This document shows, in pieces, positions 7,849 through 16,380 of a stretch of DNA of 40,230 bases. Location: contig CAKRHP010000022.1 of NCBI GenBank assembly GCA_934339135.1, positions 1-40,230 on the forward strand, written 5' to 3'. The notes under the pieces were generated by a model. It saw only the letters and a program-made list of their open reading frames with translations. It was not told the origin of the DNA and ran no database searches. This DNA is from an uncultured Lachnospiraceae bacterium. GTDB lineage: Bacteria; Bacillota; Clostridia; Lachnospirales; Lachnospiraceae. Every line of letters begins with the position of its first letter. Position 1 is the stretch's first letter. The position numbers were made by a program, and so were the translations under genes.

Positions 7849-9225
7849 ATGGATAGCAAATCAATGATGAAGCTGACAAAGGAGCTGGATGCGGAATTTG
7901 ACAATCTGGTGAATAATTGTATGACATCCGGTGCTATTGATTTAAATTTATATCAGGAATATGACGTGAAAAGGGGACTTCGAGATAGTGCCGGAAAGGG
8001 TGTACTGACGGGATTGACAGAAATTTCAGATGTTGTGGGCTTTCAGGTAGTAAATGGAGTCAAAGAGCCGGCAGATGGTAATCTTTATTATCAGGGATAT
8101 GATGTGAAGCAGTTGGTAGGCTCTGATCCGAAAAAGAGATTTGCATTTGAGGAGGCAACCTATCTGCTTTTGTTTGGACGTCTTCCAAATGAAGCAGAGT
8201 TTAATGTGTTCCGGGAAATTCTTGCAAGTCTGCAGGAATTGTCAGGTCCTTTTATCCGAGACGTTATTATGAAAGCGCCAAGTGAAAATCTGATGAATGG
8301 TCTGATGAAGAGCGTGCTGACATTGTATTCTTATGACAGTTGTCCGGATGATATTTCCGTGGCAAATGTTCTGCGTCAGTCATTGCAGCTGATTGCAAAG
8401 CTGCCACTGATCGCGGTATACAGCTATCATGCATATCGCCACTTTACCTTTGCTGAGAGTCTGGTGATCAAGCAGCCAAAGAATGAATACTGCACCGCAG
8501 AGAACATTCTTTATATGCTTCGTCCAAACGGAAAGTTTACACCGCTGGAGGCGAGAGTTCTGGACGCAGCCCTTGTTCTTCATGCAGAGCATGGTGGTGG
8601 TAATAACTCTACCTTTACCAACCATGTGGTAACATCATCCGGAACCGATACATATTCTGCTGTGGCAGCATCCATTGCATCCCTGAAGGGACCTCGTCAT
8701 GGTGGAGCCAATCTCAAGGTTCAGCAGATGTTTGATGATCTGAGAGAAAACTGCACTGATACAACGGATGATGAACAGGTTCGAGGCTATCTGTCCAAGG
8801 TATTAAATCGTGAAGCATTTGACAAGAGCGGTCTGATCTATGGAATGGGGCATGCGGTATATACTCTTTCCGATCCGAGAGAGGTTGTCCTGAAATCGCT
8901 GGCAGAAAAGCTTGCAGAAGAGAAAGGTCTTCGTCAGGATTTTGAACTTTATGACAGAGTAGAGAAGATATCAGCAGATCTGCTGCAGAAAAACCGCCAT
9001 GTATTAAAGCCGGTTTGTGCTAATGTTGATTTTTACAGTGGATTTGTATATACCATGCTTGGAATTCCAAGAGAAATGTTTACACCGCTTTTTGCGATCT
9101 CACGTATTGCCGGATGGAGTGCTCATCGTCTGGAAGAGCTTGTAAACAGAGGCAAGATCATTCGTCCTGCGTACAAGTATGTAGGACATCACAGAAGATT
9201 CAAAGAAAGAAGCAAAAGAAAGTAG
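7849..9225 (+). CDS. gltA: Citrate synthase
   Basis: The enzyme condenses oxaloacetate and acetyl-CoA to citrate, in anaerobes mostly to feed 2-oxoglutarate and glutamate synthesis. The catalytic triad is visible in the 458-residue form: H248 (HAEHGGGNNSTF), H335 (GMGHAVY) and D394 (NVDFYSGFVY). The C-terminus has the usual arginine segment ISRIAGWSAHRLEE. I start at ATG 7849 because AAGGGGG lies seven bases upstream; an in-frame ATG at 7813 would place that site inside the gene. The length is normal for the clostridial type, with an N-terminal extension before the core. No aconitase or isocitrate dehydrogenase gene adjoins. It is convergent with the permease gene and only 16 bases separate the two stop codons. 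Confidence 0.94.
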   Translation: MDSKSMMKLTKELDAEFDNLVNNCMTSGAIDLNLYQEYDVKRGLRDSAGKGVLTGLTEISDVVGFQVVNGVKEPADGNLYYQGYDVKQLVGSDPKKRFAFEEATYLLLFGRLPNEAEFNVFREILASLQELSGPFIRDVIMKAPSENLMNGLMKSVLTLYSYDSCPDDISVANVLRQSLQLIAKLPLIAVYSYHAYRHFTFAESLVIKQPKNEYCTAENILYMLRPNGKFTPLEARVLDAALVLHAEHGGGNNSTFTNHVVTSSGTDTYSAVAASIASLKGPRHGGANLKVQQMFDDLRENCTDTTDDEQVRGYLSKVLNREAFDKSGLIYGMGHAVYTLSDPREVVLKSLAEKLAEEKGLRQDFELYDRVEKISADLLQKNRHVLKPVCANVDFYSGFVYTMLGIPREMFTPLFAISRIAGWSAHRLEELVNRGKIIRPAYKYVGHHRRFKERSKRK

Positions 9226-9241
9226 TGATGTCCGGTCTCTG

Positions 9242-10036
9242 TTATACAGAGTAGTGCCTGTGGTAATATTTTTCCAGAAAGGAAATAAAAAGATACAGTC
9301 CCGTAGAGATCAGGCACAGGATTACAATGGAAAGAAGAACGTAGTCAAGTTTAAAAACCTGACTGCCGTAAATAATTAAATAACCAAGTCCTGCTTTGGC
9401 AGCGACAAACTCCCCGATGATAACACCCACCAGAGTCAGTCCGATATCAACCTTCATGGCACTGATAATGGCGGGAATATTGCCGGGGAGTATTAATTTG
9501 CAGAGAATATCTTTTTTGGATCCCCCAAGAGTCCGTATCATTTTGATCTTTCCCGGATCCATCTCCAGAAATGTATTATAGAGTGTGATCGTGGTACTGA
9601 AAACAGCTACACTGACTGCGGCAACGATAATGGTTTTCATATTATTGCCCAGCCATACGATAAAAACAGGTGCCAATGCTGTTTTTGGCAGACTGTTCAG
9701 AACGACCAGGTAGGGCTCTAATACTTTGGCAATGGTTTCATTCCACCAGAGCAGGATGGCCAGCAAAATGCCGATGACGATCACCAGAAAAAAGCTTAAA
9801 AAAGTTTCTCCCAGAGTCACCCCGACATGGTAAAAGATCGTGTGACTTTTGACCATATCCGCAAAACATAAAATAATTCTTGACGGACTGCTGAAAATAA
9901 AGGAATCCATCCATTCCAGTCTTGTGGCGATCTCCCAGAGTGCGATGAAAATAACAAAAAATAAAATACGCAGAATGAGGATTTTTCTTTTTTGTTTTGC
10001 TGCTTTTCGTAAAAACTGCTGCTGCAGATCACTCAT
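9242..10036 (-). CDS. ABC transporter permease, NitT/TauT (SsuC) type
   Basis: This 264-residue membrane protein has about six transmembrane segments and the EAA-loop region (LGGSKKDILCKLILPGNIPAI) that docks the ATPase, followed by GEFVAAKAGLGYLI, a hallmark of the SsuC/TauC/ThiX permeases. Its start overlaps the upstream ATPase gene by eight bases, so translation is coupled. Systems of this class import sulfonates, nitrate, taurine or pyrimidine precursors of thiamine, and the substrate is set by a binding protein that is missing here. No TPP or other riboswitch was recognised in the short leader. Substrate therefore unknown. Confidence 0.85.
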   Translation of the reverse strand: MSDLQQQFLRKAAKQKRKILILRILFFVIFIALWEIATRLEWMDSFIFSSPSRIILCFADMVKSHTIFYHVGVTLGETFLSFFLVIVIGILLAILLWWNETIAKVLEPYLVVLNSLPKTALAPVFIVWLGNNMKTIIVAAVSVAVFSTTITLYNTFLEMDPGKIKMIRTLGGSKKDILCKLILPGNIPAIISAMKVDIGLTLVGVIIGEFVAAKAGLGYLIIYGSQVFKLDYVLLSIVILCLISTGLYLFISFLEKYYHRHYSV

Positions 10037-10781
10037 GATTATTCAGCTCCTTCCATACCAGATTAAAATAATCTTTAAATTCCGGAGAACTCCGGGTAAG
10101 AAATGGTGTCCGTTTTCCAGGACAGCTTAACTGCAGGGTGATTTCTTTTTTGACGGTGGCGGGCCGGGAGGAAAGGATGATGATCCGGTCTGCCATACTG
10201 ATGGCTTCCGAAATATCGTGAGTGATCAGTAGAGCCGTTTTGTTTTCTTTTTTCAGGATTGCCCAGACGTCATCGGAGACGGAAAGTCTTGTCTGATAAT
10301 CAAGAGCGGAAAAGGGCTCATCCAGAAGAAGCAGATCCGGTTCCAGCATCAAAGTCCGGATCAGAGCTGCTCTTTGGCGCATGCCGCCGGAAAGCTGGTT
10401 TGGTTTTGCGTTACGGAAACCGTCTAATTGGTATTTTTTCAGCATATTATCAATTTTCTGAGGCAGTCCGTTTGCAGACTGATGGTTGATCTCCGGTCCC
10501 AGTGCAATATTCTTATGTGTGGTGCGCCATTCCAGAAGATGGTCCTTTTGCAGCATGTATCCGGTTTTCTTATCCTTCTGCAGCAGGATTTCTCCCTGAT
10601 CGGGCTGCAGCAGCCGGCAGATCAGGGAAAGAAGTGTGGATTTACCGCAGCCGCTGGGACCAACGATTGCCACAAATTCTCCAGGCTCAATGGAAAAGCT
10701 TACCCGATCCAGAACCGGCGTTTCTCCCTGCAGCGTATGATAGGCATAGGAGAGGTTTTTGACTTCTAACAGATGATTCAT
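10029..10781 (-). CDS. ABC transporter ATP-binding protein, NitT/TauT (SsuB) type
   Basis: The 250-residue ATPase shows Walker A (GPSGCGKST, 41-49), signature LSGGMRQR (130-137), Walker B with LLLLDEPFSALD and the H-loop in ALLITHDISEA, typical of SsuB/TauB proteins. GAGGG six bases upstream supports ATG 10781; an in-frame ATG at 10793 sits before that site. It forms a two-gene operon with the overlapping permease gene downstream. No substrate-binding protein gene lies upstream: the next gene is a divergent lipoprotein of a different type. Confidence 0.88.
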   Translation of the reverse strand: MNHLLEVKNLSYAYHTLQGETPVLDRVSFSIEPGEFVAIVGPSGCGKSTLLSLICRLLQPDQGEILLQKDKKTGYMLQKDHLLEWRTTHKNIALGPEINHQSANGLPQKIDNMLKKYQLDGFRNAKPNQLSGGMRQRAALIRTLMLEPDLLLLDEPFSALDYQTRLSVSDDVWAILKKENKTALLITHDISEAISMADRIIILSSRPATVKKEITLQLSCPGKRTPFLTRSSPEFKDYFNLVWKELNNHE

Positions 10782-10919
10782 ATCAGCCCTCATGTAGATA
10801 GTGGTTTACGATAAATATATTCATGAAAAAAAATAATGTGAAATACAGAAAGATGTATATTTTCACTGGTGCGTGAAATAATAGTACAGAACAATGAAAA
10901 GGAAAGGTATGGTGTTGAT

Positions 10920-11318
10920 ATGAGAAAGAAAGTATTGATATTAGGAACTGTAATGACACTGGCAGCAGGATGTCTGGCAGGGTGTGGTGCCAACAACAAT
11001 TCTGTGACAGACCAGTCAACGGCTTCTCCGGCAGTGGAAGACGACAGAGACAGGAATACCATGGATCCTCAAAATTCTCCGAATGGAGATGATGGTGTCG
11101 TGGATGATCTGGAGGATGGCGTTGATGATGCAGTAGATGGAGCAGAAGATGCTGTGGACGATGTGGTCGATGGGACAGAGGATGCTGTGGATGATGCAGC
11201 AGATGCTCTGGATGGCGATGACGATACCAATGACACAAAGAATAATACAGGAAATAAGAAAAATAACAAGACAACCAACAACAAAAAGAATCATACAAAA
11301 AATACCAATAAAAGATAA
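10920..11318 (+). CDS. Small lipoprotein with acidic repeat and basic tail
   Basis: The 132-residue product has a lipoprotein signal peptide (RKKVLILGTVMTLAAGCLAGC) with lipobox LAGC and C22 as the lipidated residue, so it should be anchored to the outer face of the membrane. The middle (about 57-105) is a low-complexity acidic stretch made of repeating units like DAVDGAED and DAVDDAAD. The tail (107-132) switches to Lys, Asn and Thr. Start at 10920: the purine-rich AAAGGAAAGG lies 11 bases upstream; a GTG at 10869 in frame has no site. It is divergent from the ABC operon and probably monocistronic. I recognise no family. The acidic units could bind cations or form an amphipathic helix, the tail could bind wall polymers; both are guesses. 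Confidence 0.75.
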   Translation: MRKKVLILGTVMTLAAGCLAGCGANNNSVTDQSTASPAVEDDRDRNTMDPQNSPNGDDGVVDDLEDGVDDAVDGAEDAVDDVVDGTEDAVDDAADALDGDDDTNDTKNNTGNKKNNKTTNNKKNHTKNTNKR

Positions 11319-11337
11319 CGGTGGGCATCTATGTCTG

Positions 11338-11382
11338 AAAAAAATTACAGGGCTGTCAGCGGTCAGACACCGGCAGCCCTGT
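11338..11382 (-). terminator. Terminator between the lipoprotein and GNAT genes
   Basis: A 9-bp stem (ACAGGGCTG with CAGCCCTGT) with a small inner hairpin (CGGT/ACCG). On the minus strand it is followed by seven T, a good terminator for the acetyltransferase gene; on the plus strand only a weak T-rich tail follows, so it may also partly end the lipoprotein transcript. Confidence 0.75.
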
Positions 11383-11399
11383 TATTCTGCATATGAGAA

Positions 11400-11918
11400 C
11401 TAAGAAGCGGTATTTTCCTCCCATACATAGAGATCTCCCGATTTGTCCTGATAAACCGTTTCTTTCGTGCGTTGAAATCCGAGAGATCCTGCTAAGCGGA
11501 TGGAGGGCAGATTATCCGGACCAATGACAGCCACAATCCGCTCAAATTCCAGATCTTCCCGGGCATATTCCAGAATTTTCTGACATGCCTCCAGTGCATA
11601 GCCCCTGGAACGGTAATTTTTGTCCAGAAAATAGGACAGCATAATTTCTCCGTTATCGTCAACAATCTGACTCTCAATCCCTGCCTGGCCGATCAGAATA
11701 TCCTGATCCTTCAGAAATACACCCCATAGACCAAAACCATAGAAGCCGTAAACCATCTGGATGTAAGAGATAAAACGGGCACATTCGATGTCGTAGTTGT
11801 CAGATATATGTGGAACATATGGATGGACCTCCGGCTGATGACAGATGCGAAAATAATCATCGAAGTCGTTTTTTGTCATTTCCCGGATCACCAGGCGGTC
11901 CGTTTTCAGTGAAAGCAT
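11400..11918 (-). CDS. GNAT-family N-acetyltransferase (RimJ/RimL-like)
   Basis: The 172-residue protein opens with LKTDRLVIREMTKNDFDDYF, the typical start of RimJ/RimL-like acetyltransferases that acetylate protein N-termini or small amines. The acetyl-CoA-binding motif A is present in a family-typical form (YFLDKNYRSRGYALEACQKILEYA), followed by ERIVAVIGPDNLPSIRLAGSLGF. Length is normal. AAAGGAG stands upstream of the ATG on the minus strand. It is monocistronic and divergent from the DUF1015 gene. The acceptor substrate cannot be named. Confidence 0.85.
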   Translation of the reverse strand: MLSLKTDRLVIREMTKNDFDDYFRICHQPEVHPYVPHISDNYDIECARFISYIQMVYGFYGFGLWGVFLKDQDILIGQAGIESQIVDDNGEIMLSYFLDKNYRSRGYALEACQKILEYAREDLEFERIVAVIGPDNLPSIRLAGSLGFQRTKETVYQDKSGDLYVWEENTAS

Positions 11919-12052
11919 ATATTATCTCCTTTGGATTATATTATGATCATACATTCCTTAAAGTATAGCACATTTTTTGTGAAAGGGGATAGGATTTTAT
12001 GGCGGTTTCTGATATAATTAGAGTAATATTTACAGGAGGATTGTAAGATACT

Positions 12053-13294
12053 ATGGCACAGATAAAACCGTTTATGGCAGTAAGACCGGTGGAAGAACTT
12101 GCAGACAGAGTGGCAGCTCTTCCCTATGATGTATATAATCGTCAGGAGGCCAAAAAAGAAGTCGAGAGAGAGCCTCTTTCTTTTTTGAAGATCGACAGAG
12201 CAGAGACACAGTTTCCGGATGAGGTAGATACATATGATCCATGCGTATATCAGAAAGCGGCTGAACTTTTGGCGCAGATGAAGAAGGATGGTGTTTATGT
12301 ATCCGATCACGATAATGCATACTATATTTATCGTTTAACGATGGATGGAAGGGCTCAGACAGGTATTGTGGCATGTGCCTCTGTGGATGATTATCTGGAA
12401 AATGTGATCAAAAAGCATGAAAATACGAGAGAAGAAAAGGAGCAGGATCGTATCCGTCATGTGGATACCCTGAGTGCCCAGACAGGCCCGATCTTTCTGG
12501 CATACCGTTCCCGAGAGGAGATCAACCGGGTGGTTTCTTCTGTTATGGAAAAGGAAGTACCATTATATGATTTTACCGCAGTGGATGGGATTTCTCATAC
12601 CGTGTGGAAAATTTCGGCTGCCGATCAGGTAAAGACCATACAGGACACCTTTGCGGGGATTGATGATATTTATATTGCAGATGGGCATCACAGAGCCGCT
12701 TCGGCAGTAAAGGTGGGGTTAAAGAGACGACAGGAGCATCCGGGATATGATGGAACAGAGGAGTTTAATTATTTTCTGTCTGTTTTATTCCCGGATGACC
12801 AGCTGATGATCATGGATTACAACAGAGTGGTTCGTGATCTCAACGGTCTTTCTACAGAAGATTTTCTGAAAAAGACAGGGGAGATATTTAAGGTTTCCGA
12901 GCTTGGAAAAAAGGCACAGCCGCCACAGCGTAAGGGACAGTTTACCATGTATCTGGAGGGGCAGTGGTATCTTCTGGAAGCATCTGAGGGGATGCTTGCT
13001 GAGCCGGACGCCGTAAAGTCTCTGGACGTTTCGTTGCTGCAGGAATATCTGCTGGAACCTGTGTTAGGAATCCATGATCCCCGCACGGATGACAGGATTG
13101 ATTTTGTAGGTGGCATCCGTGGTCTGGAGGAGCTGGAGAGACGTACTCAGACAGATATGAAGGTGGCATTTGCCATGTATCCGACTTCCATCGCAGAGCT
13201 GTTTGCCGTAGCGGATGCAGGGCTTTTAATGCCTCCAAAATCTACATGGTTTGAGCCAAAGCTTCGGAGTGGATTATTTATACATGAGATTTAG
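12053..13294 (+). CDS. DUF1015 family protein
   Basis: This 413-residue protein belongs to DUF1015 (PF06245-type). Conserved points are the early LPYDV (23-27), KHENTREEKE (121-130) and above all IADGHHRAASA (DGHHR at 210-214). The last motif resembles the GERRxRA box of ParB/sulfiredoxin-fold nucleotide-using proteins, so a phosphotransfer or nucleotide-binding role is possible, but no activity is established that I can cite. AGGAGG is present with a long 13-base spacing. A TATAAT lies at 12013-12018 without a clear -35. Its stop is only 21 bases from the next start, so it leads the YesL-glgB operon. In other Clostridia I recall DUF1015 beside serine biosynthesis genes, not here. Confidence 0.8.
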   Translation: MAQIKPFMAVRPVEELADRVAALPYDVYNRQEAKKEVEREPLSFLKIDRAETQFPDEVDTYDPCVYQKAAELLAQMKKDGVYVSDHDNAYYIYRLTMDGRAQTGIVACASVDDYLENVIKKHENTREEKEQDRIRHVDTLSAQTGPIFLAYRSREEINRVVSSVMEKEVPLYDFTAVDGISHTVWKISAADQVKTIQDTFAGIDDIYIADGHHRAASAVKVGLKRRQEHPGYDGTEEFNYFLSVLFPDDQLMIMDYNRVVRDLNGLSTEDFLKKTGEIFKVSELGKKAQPPQRKGQFTMYLEGQWYLLEASEGMLAEPDAVKSLDVSLLQEYLLEPVLGIHDPRTDDRIDFVGGIRGLEELERRTQTDMKVAFAMYPTSIAELFAVADAGLLMPPKSTWFEPKLRSGLFIHEI

Positions 13295-13315
13295 ACTTAG
13301 ATTTAGGGGTTTTTT

Positions 13316-14035
13316 ATGGAACGATTTTTTGAAAGCAAACCGGTAGTATATATGTCAAAATTTATTGACATGATCTTATTGAATGGCATTTTTCTGATCA
13401 GCTGTATCCCTGTTTTTACCATAGGTGCAGCGTGCACTGCTATGTACTATACCTGTGTTAAGGTGATTCGGAGAGACAGAGGGAAGATTTGGCAGGAATA
13501 TAAGCACAGCTTTGTTACGAATTTCAAGACGGCAACCGGGGTATGGGTGATACTGGCGGTTGCGGAGGGAGCGCTTGGAGTGTTGACATTCCGGCTGCTG
13601 ACTCAGGGACATGGTAGTTTATCAGCGGCTGTGATCGGACTAGCAATGGCATGTTTCCTTTTTGTAATGGCAATGATCATATATGCGTTTGCTGTGTTGT
13701 CCCGTTTTACGGTCAATGCAGTGGGAGCAGTACAAAATGCAGCAGTTATTTCCATTCATCATGGTGGACAGACAGTCTATATGCTGGTTTTGACTCTTGG
13801 ACTTGCAACACTGGTGATGATGGGTTGGAAATTTTTGCCTGTAATTTTATTGATCATGCCGTCAGCGTATATGTTATTGATCTCCTTGATCATGGAAAAA
13901 ATATTGATTCAATATACTCCGGATGAGGAAGAAGCTACTTCAGACGATGCCGGGATAGATCCGGAAGATATGCTTTATGCAGAGGAGCATAAGGACAAAC
14001 CGTGGTATCTGGAGGGAGGAGATAAGAATGAATAA
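13316..14035 (+). CDS. YesL (DUF624) family membrane protein
   Basis: The 239-residue protein starts with the DUF624 pattern: a short N-terminal segment, then a hydrophobic stretch (FIDMILLNGIFLISCIPVFTIG) followed by ACTAMYYTCVKVIR. About five transmembrane helices and a soluble acidic C-terminus (from about residue 200) can be seen. In other Firmicutes YesL-type genes accompany carbohydrate uptake and degradation genes; the function is unknown. Here it overlaps glgB by eight bases (translational coupling), which ties it to glycogen metabolism or simply to shared expression. Confidence 0.82.
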   Translation: MERFFESKPVVYMSKFIDMILLNGIFLISCIPVFTIGAACTAMYYTCVKVIRRDRGKIWQEYKHSFVTNFKTATGVWVILAVAEGALGVLTFRLLTQGHGSLSAAVIGLAMACFLFVMAMIIYAFAVLSRFTVNAVGAVQNAAVISIHHGGQTVYMLVLTLGLATLVMMGWKFLPVILLIMPSAYMLLISLIMEKILIQYTPDEEEATSDDAGIDPEDMLYAEEHKDKPWYLEGGDKNE

Positions 14036-16310
14036 AAGATTGTATGATTTAATGGACTGGGCAGGTATAGAGGGAATTGTATATTCGGAGGAGGATCATC
14101 CGGAAAGACTGTTAGGAGCTCACAAGATCAGAGGTGGGTTTTTGGTACAGACTTTTTTGCCGGATGCAAAGCAGGTTTCCCTGAAACTGAAAAAATCAGG
14201 GAAAACCCTTGTTATGGAAAAGGCAGATGATGCAGGCTTTTTTGCAGTTATCCTGCCGGAAAAGAAATTAATTCCCTATGTATTTGATGTAGTGTACGAA
14301 AATGGGGATAGTGTAGAGGTGGAAGACCCTTATCTTTATACAGAGCTTATAGGGAGTAATGAGCTGAATCGTTTCAGTAATGGAATTCATTATTCTGTTT
14401 ATGATTTTCTGGGAGCACACACCATGGCTGTCTATGGATGTGGCAGTCAGTCAGAGCCGGAGTGGGATGCACATTCCGCACGGAAAAATGGTGTGTATGG
14501 TACCCATTTTGCTGTATGGGCACCCAATGCCATGAGAGTCAGTGTGGTGGGGGATTTTAATCATTGGGATGGTCGGATCCACCAGATGTGCAGGCTTGGG
14601 GACAGTGGCGTGTTTGCTTTGTTTATTCCGGGGGTGGATCAGGGAGCGATCTATAAGTATGAGATTAAAGTAAATTATAAGACATTATTGTTAAAAACGG
14701 ATCCTTATGGAACATATTGCGAACAGAGACCGGCCAATGCAAGTATTGTCTGCAATACGACGGATTTTAAATGGAAGGATGATAAATGGCTGGAGGCCCG
14801 TAAGTCCAAAAGCTTTGAAAAAGAACCGGTTTCTATTTATGAGGTGCATTTGGGGTCATGGATGAAAAAGGATTGTAGCTCGCTGGAAAATGTTACTTGT
14901 GATCTGGAGTTTTACAACTATAGGGAGTTAGCCCCTCTTTTGACCGATTATGTGAAAAAGATGCACTATACTCATATTGAATTGATGCCGGTGATGGAGC
15001 ATCCTTTGGACGAATCATGGGGATATCAGGTGACAGATTATTATGCAGTTACCTCAAGATATGGATCCCCAGAGGATTTTATGTATTTTATGGATTATAT
15101 GCATCAGCAGGGCATTGGAGTGATCCTGGACTGGGTACCGGCTCATTTTCCAAAGGATGAAAATGGTCTGGCGAGATTTGACGGGACATGTCTGTATGAG
15201 CATATGGATCCAAGACAGGGGGAGCATCCACATTGGGGAACATTGATCTATAATTATGGCCGTCCTCAGGTGGCGAATTTCCTGATCGCAAATGCACTGT
15301 TCTGGGTAAAACGATATCATGCAGACGGAATTCGTATGGATGCCGTAGCGTCTATGCTTTATCTTGATTATGGCAAGAAGGATGGTGAATGGGTTGCCAA
15401 TATGTATGGTGGCAATGAAAATCTGGAGGCTATTGAGCTGTTAAAGAGTCTCAGTGATGTATTTCACAAGGAATGTCCGGGAGCCTGGCTGATCGCGGAG
15501 GAATCCACGGCATGGCCGAAGGTGACAGCGAAGCCTGACGAAGGCGGTCTGGGATTTGATCTGAAATGGAATATGGGATGGATGAATGATTTCATTTCTT
15601 ATATGCAGACAGATCCTTTATTCCGCAAGGGACGTCATGGGATGCTGACATTCAGTATGATCTATGCGTATAGCGAACGGTTTATTCTGGTATTATCCCA
15701 TGATGAAGTAGTTCATTTGAAGGGATCAATGTATGCGAAAATGCCGGGAGATGAGGATCAGAAATTTGCCAATTTAAGAGCTGCTTATGGATTTATGATG
15801 ATGCATCCCGGCAAAAAGCTTCTCTTTATGGGACAGGAATTTGGACAGACCACGGAGTGGAATGAAAAGGAAAGCCTCCCATGGGATGAGGCCGAGGATC
15901 GGGAGCATCAGAAATTGCAGCATTACGTGGCTGAATTAAACGCATTTTACCGGGCTCATCCGGCTTTGTATGAGGTGGATCACAGGGAAGATGGTTTTGA
16001 ATGGCTCAGCAGTATGGATGCAGATCACAGTATTATTACGTTTATGCGGCATAGTGAGGAGAAGCAGGAAAGTCTTCTGGTAATCTGCAATTTTACTCCG
16101 GTTCTTTATGAAAATTTTAAGGTGGGAGTGCCATGTGCCGGAAAGTATAAGGAAATCTTTAACAGTGACGCAGAGGTGTTTGGTGGTTCCGGACATGGTA
16201 ATCCGAGACAGAAACGTGCGAAAGCTGTTTCGTGGGATGGAAAGGAGCATTCCATTTCCGTTGAAGTTCCTCCACTGGGCATCAGTGTGTTTAAGTATGT
16301 TGAAAAATAA
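14028..16310 (+). CDS. glgB: 1,4-alpha-glucan branching enzyme
   Basis: GlgB cuts alpha-1,4-glucan and rejoins the piece as an alpha-1,6 branch in glycogen synthesis. The 760-residue protein has an N-terminal region and CBM48 domain (HFAVWAPNAMRVSVVGDFNHWDG), then a GH13 barrel with the nucleophile D438 (DGIRMDAV), acid/base E491 (LIAEES) and the third acid in LSHDEVVH. The 53-residue gap between nucleophile and acid/base equals that in Escherichia coli. The start at 14028 follows a GGAGGGAGGAG tract; an in-frame ATG at 13977 lies inside yesL and lacks a site. No other glg genes are in the window, so it is split from any glycogen operon. Confidence 0.95.
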   Translation: MNKRLYDLMDWAGIEGIVYSEEDHPERLLGAHKIRGGFLVQTFLPDAKQVSLKLKKSGKTLVMEKADDAGFFAVILPEKKLIPYVFDVVYENGDSVEVEDPYLYTELIGSNELNRFSNGIHYSVYDFLGAHTMAVYGCGSQSEPEWDAHSARKNGVYGTHFAVWAPNAMRVSVVGDFNHWDGRIHQMCRLGDSGVFALFIPGVDQGAIYKYEIKVNYKTLLLKTDPYGTYCEQRPANASIVCNTTDFKWKDDKWLEARKSKSFEKEPVSIYEVHLGSWMKKDCSSLENVTCDLEFYNYRELAPLLTDYVKKMHYTHIELMPVMEHPLDESWGYQVTDYYAVTSRYGSPEDFMYFMDYMHQQGIGVILDWVPAHFPKDENGLARFDGTCLYEHMDPRQGEHPHWGTLIYNYGRPQVANFLIANALFWVKRYHADGIRMDAVASMLYLDYGKKDGEWVANMYGGNENLEAIELLKSLSDVFHKECPGAWLIAEESTAWPKVTAKPDEGGLGFDLKWNMGWMNDFISYMQTDPLFRKGRHGMLTFSMIYAYSERFILVLSHDEVVHLKGSMYAKMPGDEDQKFANLRAAYGFMMMHPGKKLLFMGQEFGQTTEWNEKESLPWDEAEDREHQKLQHYVAELNAFYRAHPALYEVDHREDGFEWLSSMDADHSIITFMRHSEEKQESLLVICNFTPVLYENFKVGVPCAGKYKEIFNSDAEVFGGSGHGNPRQKRAKAVSWDGKEHSISVEVPPLGISVFKYVEK

Positions 16311-16380
16311 CAGTTACTTACGAATATAGAAAGATGTGAAGACAGATATGACAGGACAGATATTAACAAGAGGAGTTGTG

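Noticed and set aside
9226..9260. CTCTG/CAGAG hairpin between citrate synthase and the permease gene as terminator
   Set aside because: The stem is only five bp and no T-tract follows.
10782..10919. TPP riboswitch ahead of the NitT/TauT-type ABC genes
   Set aside because: The spacer to the divergent gene is only about 140 bases and the conserved CTGAGA and thi-box elements are absent.
10783..11328. Long minus-strand frames opposite the lipoprotein gene
   Set aside because: They mirror the Asp/Ala low-complexity repeat and give His-, Ser- or Ile-rich nonsense; the plus strand has a signal peptide and lipobox.
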